Origin: Onthophagus taurus
Lineage: Eukaryota > Arthropoda > Insecta > Coleoptera > Scarabaeidae
Direction: 5' to 3'
NCBI RefSeq assembly: GCF_036711975.1
Contig: NC_091971.1
Span: 24,063,501 to 24,127,500, forward strand
DNA length: 64,000 bases
The position numbers and the translations under genes are program-made. Numbering within the stretch: position 1 is the first letter of the stretch; each line of letters starts with the position of its first letter. Below the pieces are notes generated by a model, which worked only from the letters and a program-made list of their open reading frames with translations, had not been told where the DNA came from and did no database searches. Shown in pieces: positions 56,001 through 64,000 of the stretch.

Positions 56001-59000
56001 CTATCTTCTGCGACTGGTACGTGAAAAAATCCATTTTTCAGGTCCAAAGTCGTAAATATTCTTGATCCTGTTAGTTGGTCAATAACGTCTTCGATCACGG
56101 GAAGTGGATAGCGGTCTTTAATAATCTTTCGGTTTAGCTTTCTGAAGTCAATGCAAATTCGAGTACTTCCGTCTTTTTTCTTGACTAAGACAATCGGACT
56201 AGCATAATCTGAAGTGCTTGGTCTTATTTTACCAGTGTTGAGCCATACCTCGATCTGTTTTTCGACTTCGTATTTCTCTGGAATTGATAATCTTCTTGGA
56301 GGCTGGTACACCGGTATGTCGTCTTGAAGGATAATCTTTACCTGTATGTCTGACGGTGGTGTAATGACTTCTTTCGGCTTATATTTTGCAATCATATTCG
56401 CTACATCTTCGTAATATGCTTGTGCTCCTACATCTAAAGAGTCTTGTACATCTATGAGAAGTATGTCATTTTCCTCTGAGTGCTTTTGGGTTTCGACCGG
56501 TGTTCCTCGACTGCTCACTTCGATTTCGTCCGAGTTAATCATCAATGTAACATTTTCCAAAATAGGTTTTCCAACAATTAATTCCATGGGTATCGCGTCG
56601 TCAGGTACTATATGTATAGCTGTTCTAAAATCGCATTCATCCACAACAATTCGACCATTGAATCTTCCCAAGGTTTTGACTGAGTTGTCTCCTATTCCTT
56701 TTAGTGTTATAGTATTTTCTTGGAATTTAGGCGCTCCTATTCTGATATAACTACTGGCCTTTAACAAATTTAAATCGCTTCCAGTGTCAATGAATGCTTG
56801 AATTACGTGGTCGTTTAATCTGATTTGTTTATATCCTGGTAATTGTTGTTTGGTTTCATGAATTACATACGACCTTTTTGTCTCTTCTTGTTTCTCACCT
56901 GTCCTCTTTGTTCCATTCTTGCAGTCTCTGGCAATATGTCCGAATCCATTACATGAGAAACATTTCATACCTCTTTCTCTATTGCGGCAGTTCTGGGAAA
57001 CGTGCCCTATCTTTCCACAGTTAAAACACCGCTCTTCTCTTTTGTTATCCTGCTTCCTCTGTTTGCTGCTCTTATAATTTCCATCATCATTTCCCTTTGT
57101 CTGTTTACCTTTCATTTTCTCGTAAAGCTTCAATTTCTCTTTAAATTCTTTTAAGGAATGTGTTCCGTATAGGATCGCTTTATTGATTTCGTCATCTACG
57201 ATGCCGTCAATTACGTATTCCATGAGAGCGTCCTCTTCGATACTTCCTTGTGCTGCTATTTCTCTCATTTTCAATAAATACTGTTGTAGAGTCTCTTCTT
57301 TCTTCCTTTTTCTAGCCGATAACATTTTGTGTAACGCTGCTGTGTTAATTGTTTTCCTAAATTCTCCCTGAAGTTTAGTCTTAAAGGAGTTCCAATTTGA
57401 GATTCCTTTTTCCGACTTTATAAATAACAGAGCTTCGCCTTTTAATAGTCTTTTCGCATAAATTAGCATCTCCACGTCATTCCAACCCATCAATGTGGCG
57501 GTCTCTTCAAATTCCGTCATCCATTTGTCCACCGAACAAGTGTCACTTCCGTCAAAAGCACTTACGGTGTCTTCCACGTCTTTGAACGTCAAAACGAACT
57601 TTGGTACAGTCTTCTTCTGGTTTGTTTTGCCGCTATTTCGACTGGCTGAAAAATCTGCCACGTCGTCATCACTTTCATGCTCTTCTTCGTCGTTATTTAC
57701 TAAATCTTCGGCCTCTTCACTCTTGTCGTCTTTCTGTGTTAGCGGTACTCTTTCATCGTCGTCGTTTGTTGCGCCGCTTCCGCATTTCAAAAGTTTCAGA
57801 TTTGTTAGCTTATTACAGAGCATCCCGATTAATTCTTCTTTATCGTTCGCGTCGTTATCGATTTTCAGAACCTGACAGATCGAATTTAGTTCACCCAGCG
57901 TGAGAGTGTTCTTTGCAAGATCGATTTTCCCTTTCATAGCGCCTTCGTCGTCAAAATTAAATCCGCTAAATTCTCGTAATCTCTTGCGATTATTACGGTC
58001 ACCATCGTTCCCAAATATCAATTTATGACACGCTTTTATCGCCTTCGTTGAGGCTTTTGTAATGTTCTGCTCGATCGGCAAAATGCTTCCCAAAGTATTC
58101 ATTTTCGAAGCAGTTTTTATACAGAAACCTCTCGCAATTTAATTTTCGTAAATAAACATGCAACTTAGTTTTCGTCCTTGTCGAGCCGCGCCGCCAGTGG
58201 TCTTCCAGGTGTTGTTTACGTCTTACTGGCGTCAGATATCGCCGTCGCCGAATCTTGTATATTCCCGTCTTCACAGCCCTCGTCTATTTTCCAGCACTAT
58301 AGTTCTGTTTCAACTTATTTATTAATGTTCGCTTATTTTCACGTATTTCGATTACCGATCGCGGTTGAGCCCCCAAATTGTAGGACTGCTGGGGAAATAA
58401 ATAAAAAAACACGCACTCAATAACTGTAATTATAATGTTATTAAAAAAGAATAAAAACAAAACAAAACCAGGTAATGTCTTTTGTAACTATGAACATGTT
58501 TTATACATTTCAACAGTTATGGTCTCTGATATTTCTTATATTTCGATTCACAAACGTCTTCTTCTCTTAGCTGCGACCGACTGACTCACACTGACTCACA
58601 GGCCTATCTCTCGTCCACTCCTTAACCGACGACAGTCGACACTGCCCGATTCCATTCCCACATATATATAGTTTGTTGGGTATATTTCTTATAGTTATTG
58701 AATAACCATACCATGATGGAAAACAATGTTTCCAATTATTGCCAAAGATTGGATTTAAAAATTCACTAACAACTCTGACATTATGTACTGATGCTCCGTC
58801 ATGTTGAAAATATATCATTTGAGACATATTTAATGGCAAATTGTAACATAAGGCTCAATGTGCTGCCTTAATATATTGAGGTATCTACCTGAGTTTAAGA
58901 TTTCATGGTAGGTACTATATGCCAAAATTCTATTATTTAAAAGGGCACACCATACACTGAACCTTAATTTTCCTTGAGAACAAATAGCAGATTATTTAAT

Positions 59001-62000
59001 TTTTCTAAATATCATCGACAAAATTCTAATCTTAGATTGGCATCTCCGGCACGTAAATGAAGAGTTACCCGCGCTTTGTATGCTTTATACTTATTTTTCT
59101 TTAATATTCGGGAGAAGCGGCTTTTGGGTCAGACCTCTTGTTCAATTTCTCTGTCACATGTTGATGGATTTATCGCAACTGAAGCAGACACATTGACTTC
59201 ATACCCCTGCAGGTCATTTTGGTATGTTTTTGCACGTGGTTTTGTGAAGGATCAAAAATTCGTTAAATTTTCTGCTAACTGGCTGAAGGTTCTTCCGTGC
59301 GGTTGTCTTCTTTCCTTGTGAAATATAATATCGCGGCTAACGTCGCATTCTTATCTGATAACATGTAGCATTCCATCATGTTACATTTTTCATAATATTC
59401 GAAATGTATTGTAAAGTTTGATTCAGTTTTGTTATACTTAGATACTCAACATGACGGAGCACCAGCACATAATGCCAGAGTTGTTATCGAATTTTTAAAT
59501 ACAAACTTTGGCAATTATTAGATGCATTATTTTCCATCATAATACAGTGAAATTCCCCTAACTCGAATCACTAAGGGAGTGGAATAAAACTTCGAGTTAT
59601 GGAAAATTCGAGGTAGAGAAACACATTTAAACACATTTGAAGCCTAGTCAAACGCTTGAGCTTACGAAAATTATTCAACTTAGGCTCGGTATATTCATCT
59701 GCCAGTAAACTATTAAGTAACTACTTGTTGGTTATATTTACTGGTAAGATTAATTCAAAGTCGGGTATACAGGTGTCCCATCGGTTGTGGTATTGGCTTT
59801 TTTGACGTCTAAATTTGAAGATAGGAACTCCAAATTCGATATGTATTAAGCTACCCTACTTGGCCAGGTGGTGATCATGTCAAATAAATTGCACGGTTTG
59901 CGAATAATTTGCAAAAATGTTAAAAATGACAAAATATATGTTTTTATTTTTTAACGATTCTTATATCATATGATGTGGACGATAAAATGCGATTTATTCA
60001 TTATTTAGAACAAAAATTAAAAAAAATGAAATGACAGTTAAATTTATGGCACCGTCGACCGAGGCTACTACCCTTACTAGGAGCCGCTCGTTTATTGCCG
60101 GTTGGGTACTAAACCAATAGACCAGGTGTGTAGTGATCGGTATCTAAATGAATTTTGGACATTATCTACTTGGTGCTGTCGATTAAAATTTTAATATAAT
60201 CTCTTTATTGAAAACATTAGAAGATGGAAATCATCTTTCGGGAAATGGGAAGAATTTGGTGGGCAGAATTTGTCGCATTTCTGGAGTAATGGGTTGGAGC
60301 ACCATCCTGCTGCATCCACAAATCATTACCCACAATGTTTATTAACGGAATGTCTTCTAAGCAATTGTCTAATTCATTTTGGATAAAGTTAGCGTACATT
60401 TCTCCTGACAAATTCCTTCAAAAAAATGAGGCCCTATTAAATGGTTATTTATAATGTCTCCCCACACGTTCAGTGCCCAACGATTTTGATTTTTTTCTTG
60501 TCGTATCCAATGTGGATTGGTTGGCGCCCAATAGTGCACGTTCCGCTTTTTGACATTTTCGCATGATTTAAAACTTGCTTCATCGGTAAACAATATATTT
60601 TGAAAGAAGTTCTCATTTATATGCATTTGTTCTAAAGCCCATACACAGAAACTTTCTGGATGAAAGGAGTCATCGCCGTGTAACTCTTGCTGCAGGTCGA
60701 TATGATATGGGTGATCTATGAATAGATGTCAACACTCTTTGAACCGACGTCCTCGTAACTCCATATTGACGACTTATCTCTCGAACACTTACCTATGGAT
60801 CGTTTTCCACGAGGATTAGTTAGAGGATTAGCACGTTTTTTTTAAGGGAGCCAGTTTCCCTAACACCATCCACAAGCCTTTGAAATGTTCTTGGATTAGG
60901 TGTGACTATCCGGAAATCTTTCCGAATAAATCTGTGAAGCAAGCGTTGAGCCTTGCCTCGCCGTAAATTAAAATCATGTCAATTTTTTCGTTATTCGGAA
61001 ACGTATTTTGCACACTGAGTGGTTTGCACAACTTCAATATCAACTCTAATAAAATCACACGTAAACTGAACCAACGAAATAAAAGAATGGCAAAATTACA
61101 CCTTTGCAGGTAGGGAAAGAAAATAATAATTCCCCGAAACGTCATTTTTGTCTTAATTATTTTCTTCACGCATTTGTTACAATTTATAAACAATGTCTTG
61201 GCATAAAAATTATATAATGTTATTCCAACCTCTTTAATCTGTTTCTAAGAATTTCTGAAAAATTTTTATGTTGAACTGACAAACACATTTTATAATTTTT
61301 TAATAAGATTTTATTAAATTGATTTAGATACCTTAATATTAAGTTAAAAACCTATATTCGTTATAAAATAAGTTTAAAATTAATAACCGGCTCAAAATTA
61401 AGCTGGACGATTGCTTTATTACCCAACCGGCAATAAGTCTCCGTTTACGGTACCATAAATTTAACTGCCATTTGAATCATGAATTTACTTTACTATGACT
61501 CCCACATCATATGACATAAGAATCGTTAAAAAATAAAACCATAAATGTCGTCATTTTTAACATTTTTGCAAATTATTCGCAAACCGTGCAATAAAAAATT
61601 TATTTGACATGATCACCACCTGGCCAAGTAGGGTAGCTTAATACATATCGAATTTGGAGTTCCTATCTTCAAATGTAGACGTCAAAAAAGCCAATACCAC
61701 AACCGATGGGACACCCTGTATACCCGACTTTGAATTAATCTTACCAGTAAATATAACCGACAAGTAGTTACTTAATAGTTTACTGGCAGATGAATATACC
61801 GAGCCTAAGTTGAATAATTTTCGTAAGCTCAAGCGTTTGACTAGGCTTCAAATGTGTTTAAATGTGTTTCTCTACCTCGAATCGGATGGTTTAAAACATA
61901 TCGAATTTGGAGTTTCTTTCTTGAAGTTTAGACGTCAAAAAAGCCGATACCACAACCGATGGGGCACCCGGTATTCACAATATTTATTCTTCCAAGTAGT

Positions 62001-64000
62001 TACTTTTGAAAATCAACGTTTTCAAAACAAATAGTACAATATAACGTCTCCCGAGTGAAACAAACGTATATGGTCAAAGCGTGCGTACGACAAGGACAGA
62101 TAACAACATATACTTAAAAAAAAACTTAAATTTTCAAAAATGTTTACATTTTTCTAACCCTAACCTATCATTCAGAGACAAGGAAGAAAAATATTTGACA
62201 TTTTTTTTTATAATTAAAAATTAGATGGTAAAATAGTAAACTATAAATTTTAAAATATTCAAGAAATGGTCTACGAGAACTATTTTCTACATTTTCGTTA
62301 ATTTCAATATTCTCAACATCGTAATCTTCATCTTGGTTAGGTATTTCATCTTTATGTGAGGTAATATTGTGAAGGATAGTCTGTCGCTACTACAATTTGT
62401 TGAGCTAAATCCAGATTACAACGAACTCCAGAAGATAATTAGATATTATTTTATTAGTTATTATTATTGAAGCGAAAATGATTAAAAAATTCTACATAAA
62501 TCATAGCGGTGAAATTATTAGAATGTTCAAATCTATTTCGAGTATTATATTGACGACGCTCCCGTTCAATATTTTCAATAATATTGATTTCTTCTTCTAT
62601 AAGAATATCGTCAATAATGTCTTCTTACATTTTATTTTAAAAAACCAAACAAATCGACCAAAACCAACACGACAACCTATTTGTTTATACGTCAGATTTA
62701 ATTTAATCTGATGTATAAATCTTTACTGATAAGAATTTGCCACAAGTAAATTAACCCTCTGGTAGCTACCATTAACGGACAGATTCACTTTACCAGGAGG
62801 TGAATATACAATTATTTTGACAAGTAAGTCTTATTCTGTCAAGTAACACTAACAGACACTTTACTTGGAGATGAATACACCGGGCCTAAGAGGATCATTC
62901 GAGATATAGAAGTTCGAGTTAGGGGAATTTCACTTTATGTATGGTTATCACCATAGCAACATTAAGTTTTAAATACATACATGTATGTATGTTACGGGGA
63001 GTGCGTATACTATACGCGGCACCTAGGCCCCAACGGGCCCCTTGTACATCCTCCTCTAAGAGGTCTGAGATGTTAAACGTGAGCTTAACTCGATTTCTGG
63101 CTGATTCCGCTTCCTGACCGACCCCCCTCACCGGGCGTGCTATGGCACAGGCCCAGTGCGGGTTCGCCCCTGTCAGGTGCCGCTCAACGATGCCACTCAC
63201 TCGCTGGCCCCTCCGTACCAAGGTGGAGCAAAGCTGCTCATCAACCTTGGCCCGGGTACGCTCTCACGAGGTGTAGCTTCATGAGCGCTAACGCGCGTTC
63301 AGCCATGTGTTCAAACCCCTTACACACATGGGTGATAACGACAACCAGAGGTGTACGACTGGTTGCGGGGACCGACGGCTTAACGTCCCCTCCGAAGGAC
63401 GGGTGGGCGGCTTGGTGAATACATACATTTGATCTAGATAGAATAAAAAGAATTTTTGTTAATTAGTCCATAACTATAAGAAATATACCCAACAAACTAT
63501 AAATATTTGTTATCAGAAGAAAATAACAAATTATTTTAGGTCATAGCCAACTATGGTTTCCATTTAAAAAAATAAAGTTACTTCTAAAATCTCGAAAATG
63601 AAAGATGGGAAAAAAATTCTACCTACGCCACTGAATTTTTCGTAAAAAGCCCATATAATGTTTTATTTATAATACTTCATCTTTGATAATAAATGAGTCA
63701 TATTCAGTTTTTGCCGACAGGGCGAGAACAATAGACGATAGCTGTTTGGAGTTTTCGGCATTAGTAGTTTTTCGAAAAACGAGATGATGACATCTAGGCT
63801 ACTTTCTTTCTATCTCTTTTAGTTTCGGAGATAGTCTATGCGGACAACGAAATTGGGACACCCACCTAGAACTAGAAATATTCGGGTTTAGCCGTCTTGA
63901 GAGACGCACAGCTAGTGTTAGTTCTAGTTTAATTCAAGTAAAAAATCTGTTTTATTATTATTACGATTATTTTTAATATATTTACCACAGACTAATGCAA
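50013..64000 (+). CDS. ABC transporter, subfamily A, 5' part (runs off the window)
   Basis: Lipid-type exporter of the ABCA subfamily. Exons 50013-50236, 50316-50546, 51058-51188, 51243-51746, 51798-51977, 52253-52459, 52530-52981 and the start of exon 8 at 63991. All introns are GT-AG and phases match. The seven complete exons give 643 residues, less than half of a typical ABCA protein of about 1600-1700. The N-terminus reads QKFLLLFWKNSLLQWREPKD with the first membrane helix. Exons 4-6 give the TMD1 helices (ICIIFIVLAFANVCSHMVTV, the TTEKETQVKEAMKIMGLPNW loop, LIIDTIIYFLIAVYVESVFPG). Exon 7 carries NBD1: Walker A GHNGAGKTT near residue 551 and the Q-loop CPQKN near 598. The signature motif, Walker B and the second half lie beyond the window. 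Exon 7 ends ELTAK; exon 8 begins TNA, matching family sequence before LSGGM. Confidence 0.92.
52033..52230. mobile_element. CTAG-rich palindromic MITE in ABCA intron 6
   Basis: Ends ATTGAACTAAAAATAGAACT and the complement TTTTAGTTCAAT. The arms are built from ACTAG/CTAGT and AGTTCTAG words around a core GCGTTTAGATGTCTTAAGGG. It lies between exons 5 and 6 and reaches to within about 20 bp of the acceptor, so it forms most of the 275-bp intron. Confidence 0.75.
53007..53079. mobile_element. CTAG-rich MITE, left half
   Basis: GGCCGGTGTTAATTGAACTA followed by ACTAGAACC and CACTAG words; it corresponds to the left side of the element at 52033. Its right half is at 63866-63938 (CTAGAACTAGAAATATTCGG...AGTTCTAGTTTAATTCAA). 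The two are separated by the family-A mariner insertion. Confidence 0.7.
53470..53753 (-). repeat. Gypsy 3' LTR (53-58 kb element)
   Basis: On the minus strand runs from TGTGGGAATGGAATCGGGCA to CCCAGCAGTCCTACA. The last codons of pol and its TGA stop (53687-53689) lie inside it. Confidence 0.93.
53687..58102 (-). CDS. Gypsy gag-pol polyprotein, full-length
   Basis: 1471 residues without interruption, start ATG at 58102. Gag with an acidic linker, then two CCHC knuckles (CFNCGKIGHVSQNC and CFSCNGFGHIARDC, about residues 381-410). Protease has FIDTGSDLN near 438. RT has ICIDFRKLNRKI, LDLKNGFFHVPV and MYMDDIIIP (about 752). RNase H has LHVDASQDGFGAVLLQ near 896. The integrase zinc module has HDNGHFAVKKTKDLIEREYY...CVPC near 1087. 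The core has Asp in HIDHLGPM, Asp in ISDRGAAFTS and Glu in GNGQVERVN (about 1150-1247). The C-terminus GLPKFLGPYRVVKKI-type module is followed by an acidic tail that ends in the 3' LTR. No env. All catalytic residues are present, so it is potentially autonomous; it lies antisense in the ABCA intron. Confidence 0.95.
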   Translation of the reverse strand: MNTLGSILPIEQNITKASTKAIKACHKLIFGNDGDRNNRKRLREFSGFNFDDEGAMKGKIDLAKNTLTLGELNSICQVLKIDNDANDKEELIGMLCNKLTNLKLLKCGSGATNDDDERVPLTQKDDKSEEAEDLVNNDEEEHESDDDVADFSASRNSGKTNQKKTVPKFVLTFKDVEDTVSAFDGSDTCSVDKWMTEFEETATLMGWNDVEMLIYAKRLLKGEALLFIKSEKGISNWNSFKTKLQGEFRKTINTAALHKMLSARKRKKEETLQQYLLKMREIAAQGSIEEDALMEYVIDGIVDDEINKAILYGTHSLKEFKEKLKLYEKMKGKQTKGNDDGNYKSSKQRKQDNKREERCFNCGKIGHVSQNCRNRERGMKCFSCNGFGHIARDCKNGTKRTGEKQEETKRSYVIHETKQQLPGYKQIRLNDHVIQAFIDTGSDLNLLKASSYIRIGAPKFQENTITLKGIGDNSVKTLGRFNGRIVVDECDFRTAIHIVPDDAIPMELIVGKPILENVTLMINSDEIEVSSRGTPVETQKHSEENDILLIDVQDSLDVGAQAYYEDVANMIAKYKPKEVITPPSDIQVKIILQDDIPVYQPPRRLSIPEKYEVEKQIEVWLNTGKIRPSTSDYASPIVLVKKKDGSTRICIDFRKLNRKIIKDRYPLPVIEDVIDQLTGSRIFTTLDLKNGFFHVPVAEDSIKYTSFVTPSGQFEFLRMPFGLCNSPAVFQRYVNNVFRELMRKGIVIMYMDDIIIPAEDVEEAIKRLEEVLETAKKFGLDFKWQKCQFLKTKVEYLGHEIENGRVKPNKQKVAAVVNFPKPATMKKVQSFLGLAGYFRKYIKDYALIAKPLSDLLKGKKKFSFGPEEEVAFRKLKEILSTEPILKIFDHNKETELHVDASQDGFGAVLLQKCQEDGRLYPVYYWSRKTNDTQKKYHSYELEVLAVIEALKRFRVYLLGIHFKILTDCAAFAATMNKKDLCTRVARWALLLEEFNYTIQHRPGNQMKHCDALSRNPITMIIQTEFLERLKRAQLQDEHLKAITKILETQPYGDYELKNGILYKNKNGCELLVVPTIMQHQVIRSAHDNGHFAVKKTKDLIEREYYIDNLEEKIRKLIMNCVPCILTERKMGKQEGYLNSIEKGDTPLQTYHIDHLGPMTKTGKGYQYLFVVIDSFTKFVWIHPTKTTATKEVLEKLEKQKEIFGSPRMIISDRGAAFTSRDFKDYCVDEKIKHVKITTGVPRGNGQVERVNRVIIPTLTKLCIEQPENWFRHVRKLQEILNSTYHRSIGRTPFELLFGVEMKRKDQIKLKEMVEEEIINSFVKEREHMQIQAKEQMKKVQDENMKTYNKKRKLARNYEEGEWVAIKRTQFQNTSKLLPKFLGPYRVVKKIGPDRYEVDKIGDHAGPRKTTTSVDNMKPWVSINPDEDAFGENDSPDEDTFESNVSQDGRDVGMESGSVDCRRLRSGREIGL
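58379..58662 (-). repeat. Gypsy 5' LTR (53-58 kb element)
   Basis: 284 bp, partner of 53470-53753; drives transcription leftwards. Followed by the primer-binding site. Confidence 0.93.
58690..59345 (-). pseudogene. Mariner family A transposase remnant
   Basis: Minus frames give KKNKYKAYKARVTLHLRAGD followed by NLRLEFC (linker before the catalytic core), then FSVWCALLNNRILAYSTYHE, and finally MIYFQHDGASVHNVRVVSEF, the second catalytic Asp box. Several frame breaks; the first Asp and third residue are not visible. It is the coding core of family A. Confidence 0.65.
59444..59540 (+). pseudogene. Second transposase Asp-box, opposite orientation
   Basis: Plus strand reads LDTQHDGAPAHNARVVIEFL then NTNFGNY. 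This is the same motif as at 58790 but on the other strand, so this part of the element is partly an inverted duplication. Ends just before the pogo-like element. Confidence 0.65.
59768..61720 (-). mobile_element. Mariner B element
   Basis: 1953 bp between TACAGGTGTCCCATCGGTTG and the inverted TACAGGGTGTCCCATCGGTTG, with TA next to each end. Inverted ends of about 300 bp. Contains a decayed transposase on the minus strand. Confidence 0.8.
60217..61015 (-). pseudogene. Mariner B transposase (DUF4817-type), broken
   Basis: N-terminal EKIDMILIYGEARLNAC, then after a shift TPNPRTFQRLVDGVRETGSL, first helix-turn-helix. Catalytic part: NILFTDEASFKSCENVKKRN with Asp 1, HYWAPTNPHWIRQEKNQNRW, LNVWGDIINNHLIGPHFFEG, and Asp 2 in WMQQDGAPTHYS. 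The frame ends soon after and the third catalytic residue is missing. At least three frame breaks. Confidence 0.8.
61990..62897. other. Interior of the pogo-like element, no gene
   Basis: AT-rich. Contains the pair ACTTACTTGTCAAAATAAT-like words and CCAGGAGGTGAATATACAAT / GGAGATGAATACACCGGGCC, diverged relatives of the arm sequence GCAGATGAATATACCGAGCC. Confidence 0.45.
62983..63417 (-). mobile_element. GC-rich short retroelement with 11-bp direct repeats
   Basis: A 435-bp block of clearly higher GC, flanked by AATACATACAT at 62972-62982 and 63418-63428. On the minus strand it begins CACCAAGCCGCCCACCCGTC, contains GGAGGGGACGTTAAGCCGTC, wording common in insect LINE/SINE 3' regions, and ends in an ACATACATACAT tail. 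The long variable target duplication and simple-repeat tail suggest a SINE or truncated LINE. A frame of about 75 codons inside it has no domain I know. Confidence 0.6.
63455..63864. mobile_element. Right part of mariner family A
   Basis: From CTATAAGAAATATACCCAAC, which reverses the AGTTTGTTGGGTATATTTCT of 58672, through TTGCCGACAGGGCGAGAACA to the terminus. Followed by the right half of the CTAG MITE and the ABCA exon-8 acceptor. Confidence 0.75.

Larger units (their letters stand above)
53470..58662 (-). mobile_element. Ty3/gypsy retrotransposon, apparently intact
   Basis: 5193 bp on the minus strand. LTRs 53470-53753 and 58379-58662, both 284 bp, look identical to me base for base; TG...CA ends; TATA flanks both sides. 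The site AACAAATATA/TATAGTTTG is uninterrupted in the family-A copy at 28.2 kb. Internal region starts ATTTGGGGGCTCAACCGCG (primer-binding site) after the 5' LTR. One complete gag-pol ORF. All this points to a very recent insertion. Confidence 0.95.
59585..61881. repeat. Long inverted repeat around mariner B
   Basis: Arms 59585-60080 and about 61400-61881 are reverse complements at about 90 percent, extending about 180 bp beyond the mariner ends on both sides. A third partial copy of the arm (CATATCGAATTTGGAGTTTC...GATGGGGCACCCGGTATT) follows at 61896-61985. Confidence 0.75.
59545..62935. mobile_element. Pogo-like DNA element (ends only)
   Basis: Ends CAGTGAAATTCCCCTAACTC and, inverted, AAGTGAAATTCCCCTAACTC, flanked by TA (59543-59544, 62936-62937). 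CAGTG...with TA is typical of pogo/Tigger relatives; the superfamily is inferred. No transposase of its own is visible. Its body is occupied by the mariner at 59768-61720 and AT-rich DNA. Confidence 0.65.
53080..63864. mobile_element. Mariner family A element with nested insertions
   Basis: Left end near 53080 (TACATTGTGTACACATTTCG) and right end near 63864 (GAAATTGGGACACCC) are inverted counterparts, sharing about 130 bp including GGCTATCTCCGAA and AGCTATCGTC blocks. They split the CTAG MITE. Inside are transposase remnants (58690-59545), a gypsy, a pogo-like element with another mariner, and a GC-rich retroelement. Subtracting these insertions leaves roughly 1.8 kb, a normal mariner size. 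Confidence 0.75.
52982..63990 (+). other. ABCA intron 7, 11 kb of nested transposons
   Basis: Donor AAG|GTAAAG, acceptor TTTACCACAG|ACTAATG. Without this intron the reading frame would stop within 20 codons, which could be mistaken for a truncated gene. Other introns of this gene are 51-511 bp. Confidence 0.85.

Noticed and set aside
57601..57903. Plus-strand frames inside the gypsy elements
   Set aside because: Antisense shadows of gag-pol; low-complexity Ser/Leu composition.
1..64000. CRISPR array, prophage, operon or bacterial contamination
   Set aside because: No spaced direct-repeat array of that kind; introns and insect elements throughout.

Overview
The window is AT-rich nuclear DNA of an insect, with spliceosomal introns, AATAAA poly(A) signals and many mariner, Harbinger, hAT, copia and gypsy elements. 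A beetle is my guess, but only at low confidence. I see nothing prokaryotic.

Two host genes are supported, both on the + strand. The first is a DNAJC7/TPR2-type co-chaperone at 13410-19265, complete in three exons joined in frame across a 72-bp and a 4.29-kb intron. The second is the 5' half of an ABCA-subfamily lipid-type transporter, starting at 50013. Seven exons run to 52981, through TMD1 and into NBD1. The next exon appears to begin at 63991, ten bases before the window ends, so an 11-kb intron fills the right end of the window.

Nearly everything else is transposable elements. From left to right: foldback/MITE elements, a mariner-like transposase remnant, a LINE scrap and a dead Crypton-like tyrosine recombinase (0-10 kb); a Harbinger-type element carrying only a Myb/SANT-like ORF (11.66-13.05 kb); two mariner-terminus foldbacks inside the long DNAJC7 intron; a decayed copia with a solo LTR and a GC-rich MITE inside it (20.8-25.5 kb); a gypsy remnant followed by a complex palindromic nest (26.5-29.7 kb); a large foldback (32.4-33.6 kb); a young gypsy with 5-bp target duplications and one stop in its reverse transcriptase (34.2-39.2 kb); a DD41D mariner with one stop codon (39.9-41.5 kb); a hAT element with a perfect 8-bp target duplication (44.6-47.0 kb); and finally the ABCA gene.

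Intron 7 of the ABCA gene is a nested stack. A CTAG-rich MITE is split by a mariner-family element. That element is in turn split by an apparently intact gypsy (5.2 kb, LTRs that read as identical, one 1471-residue ORF) and by a pogo-like element, which itself contains another mariner. I found no CRISPR array, operon, rRNA or convincing functional tRNA. I also did not find a new multi-gene system. The most unusual material is the palindromic element architecture and the set of unrelated foldbacks sharing TACAGG...TGT-type mariner ends. Coordinates of element edges were counted by eye and may be off by one or two bases.
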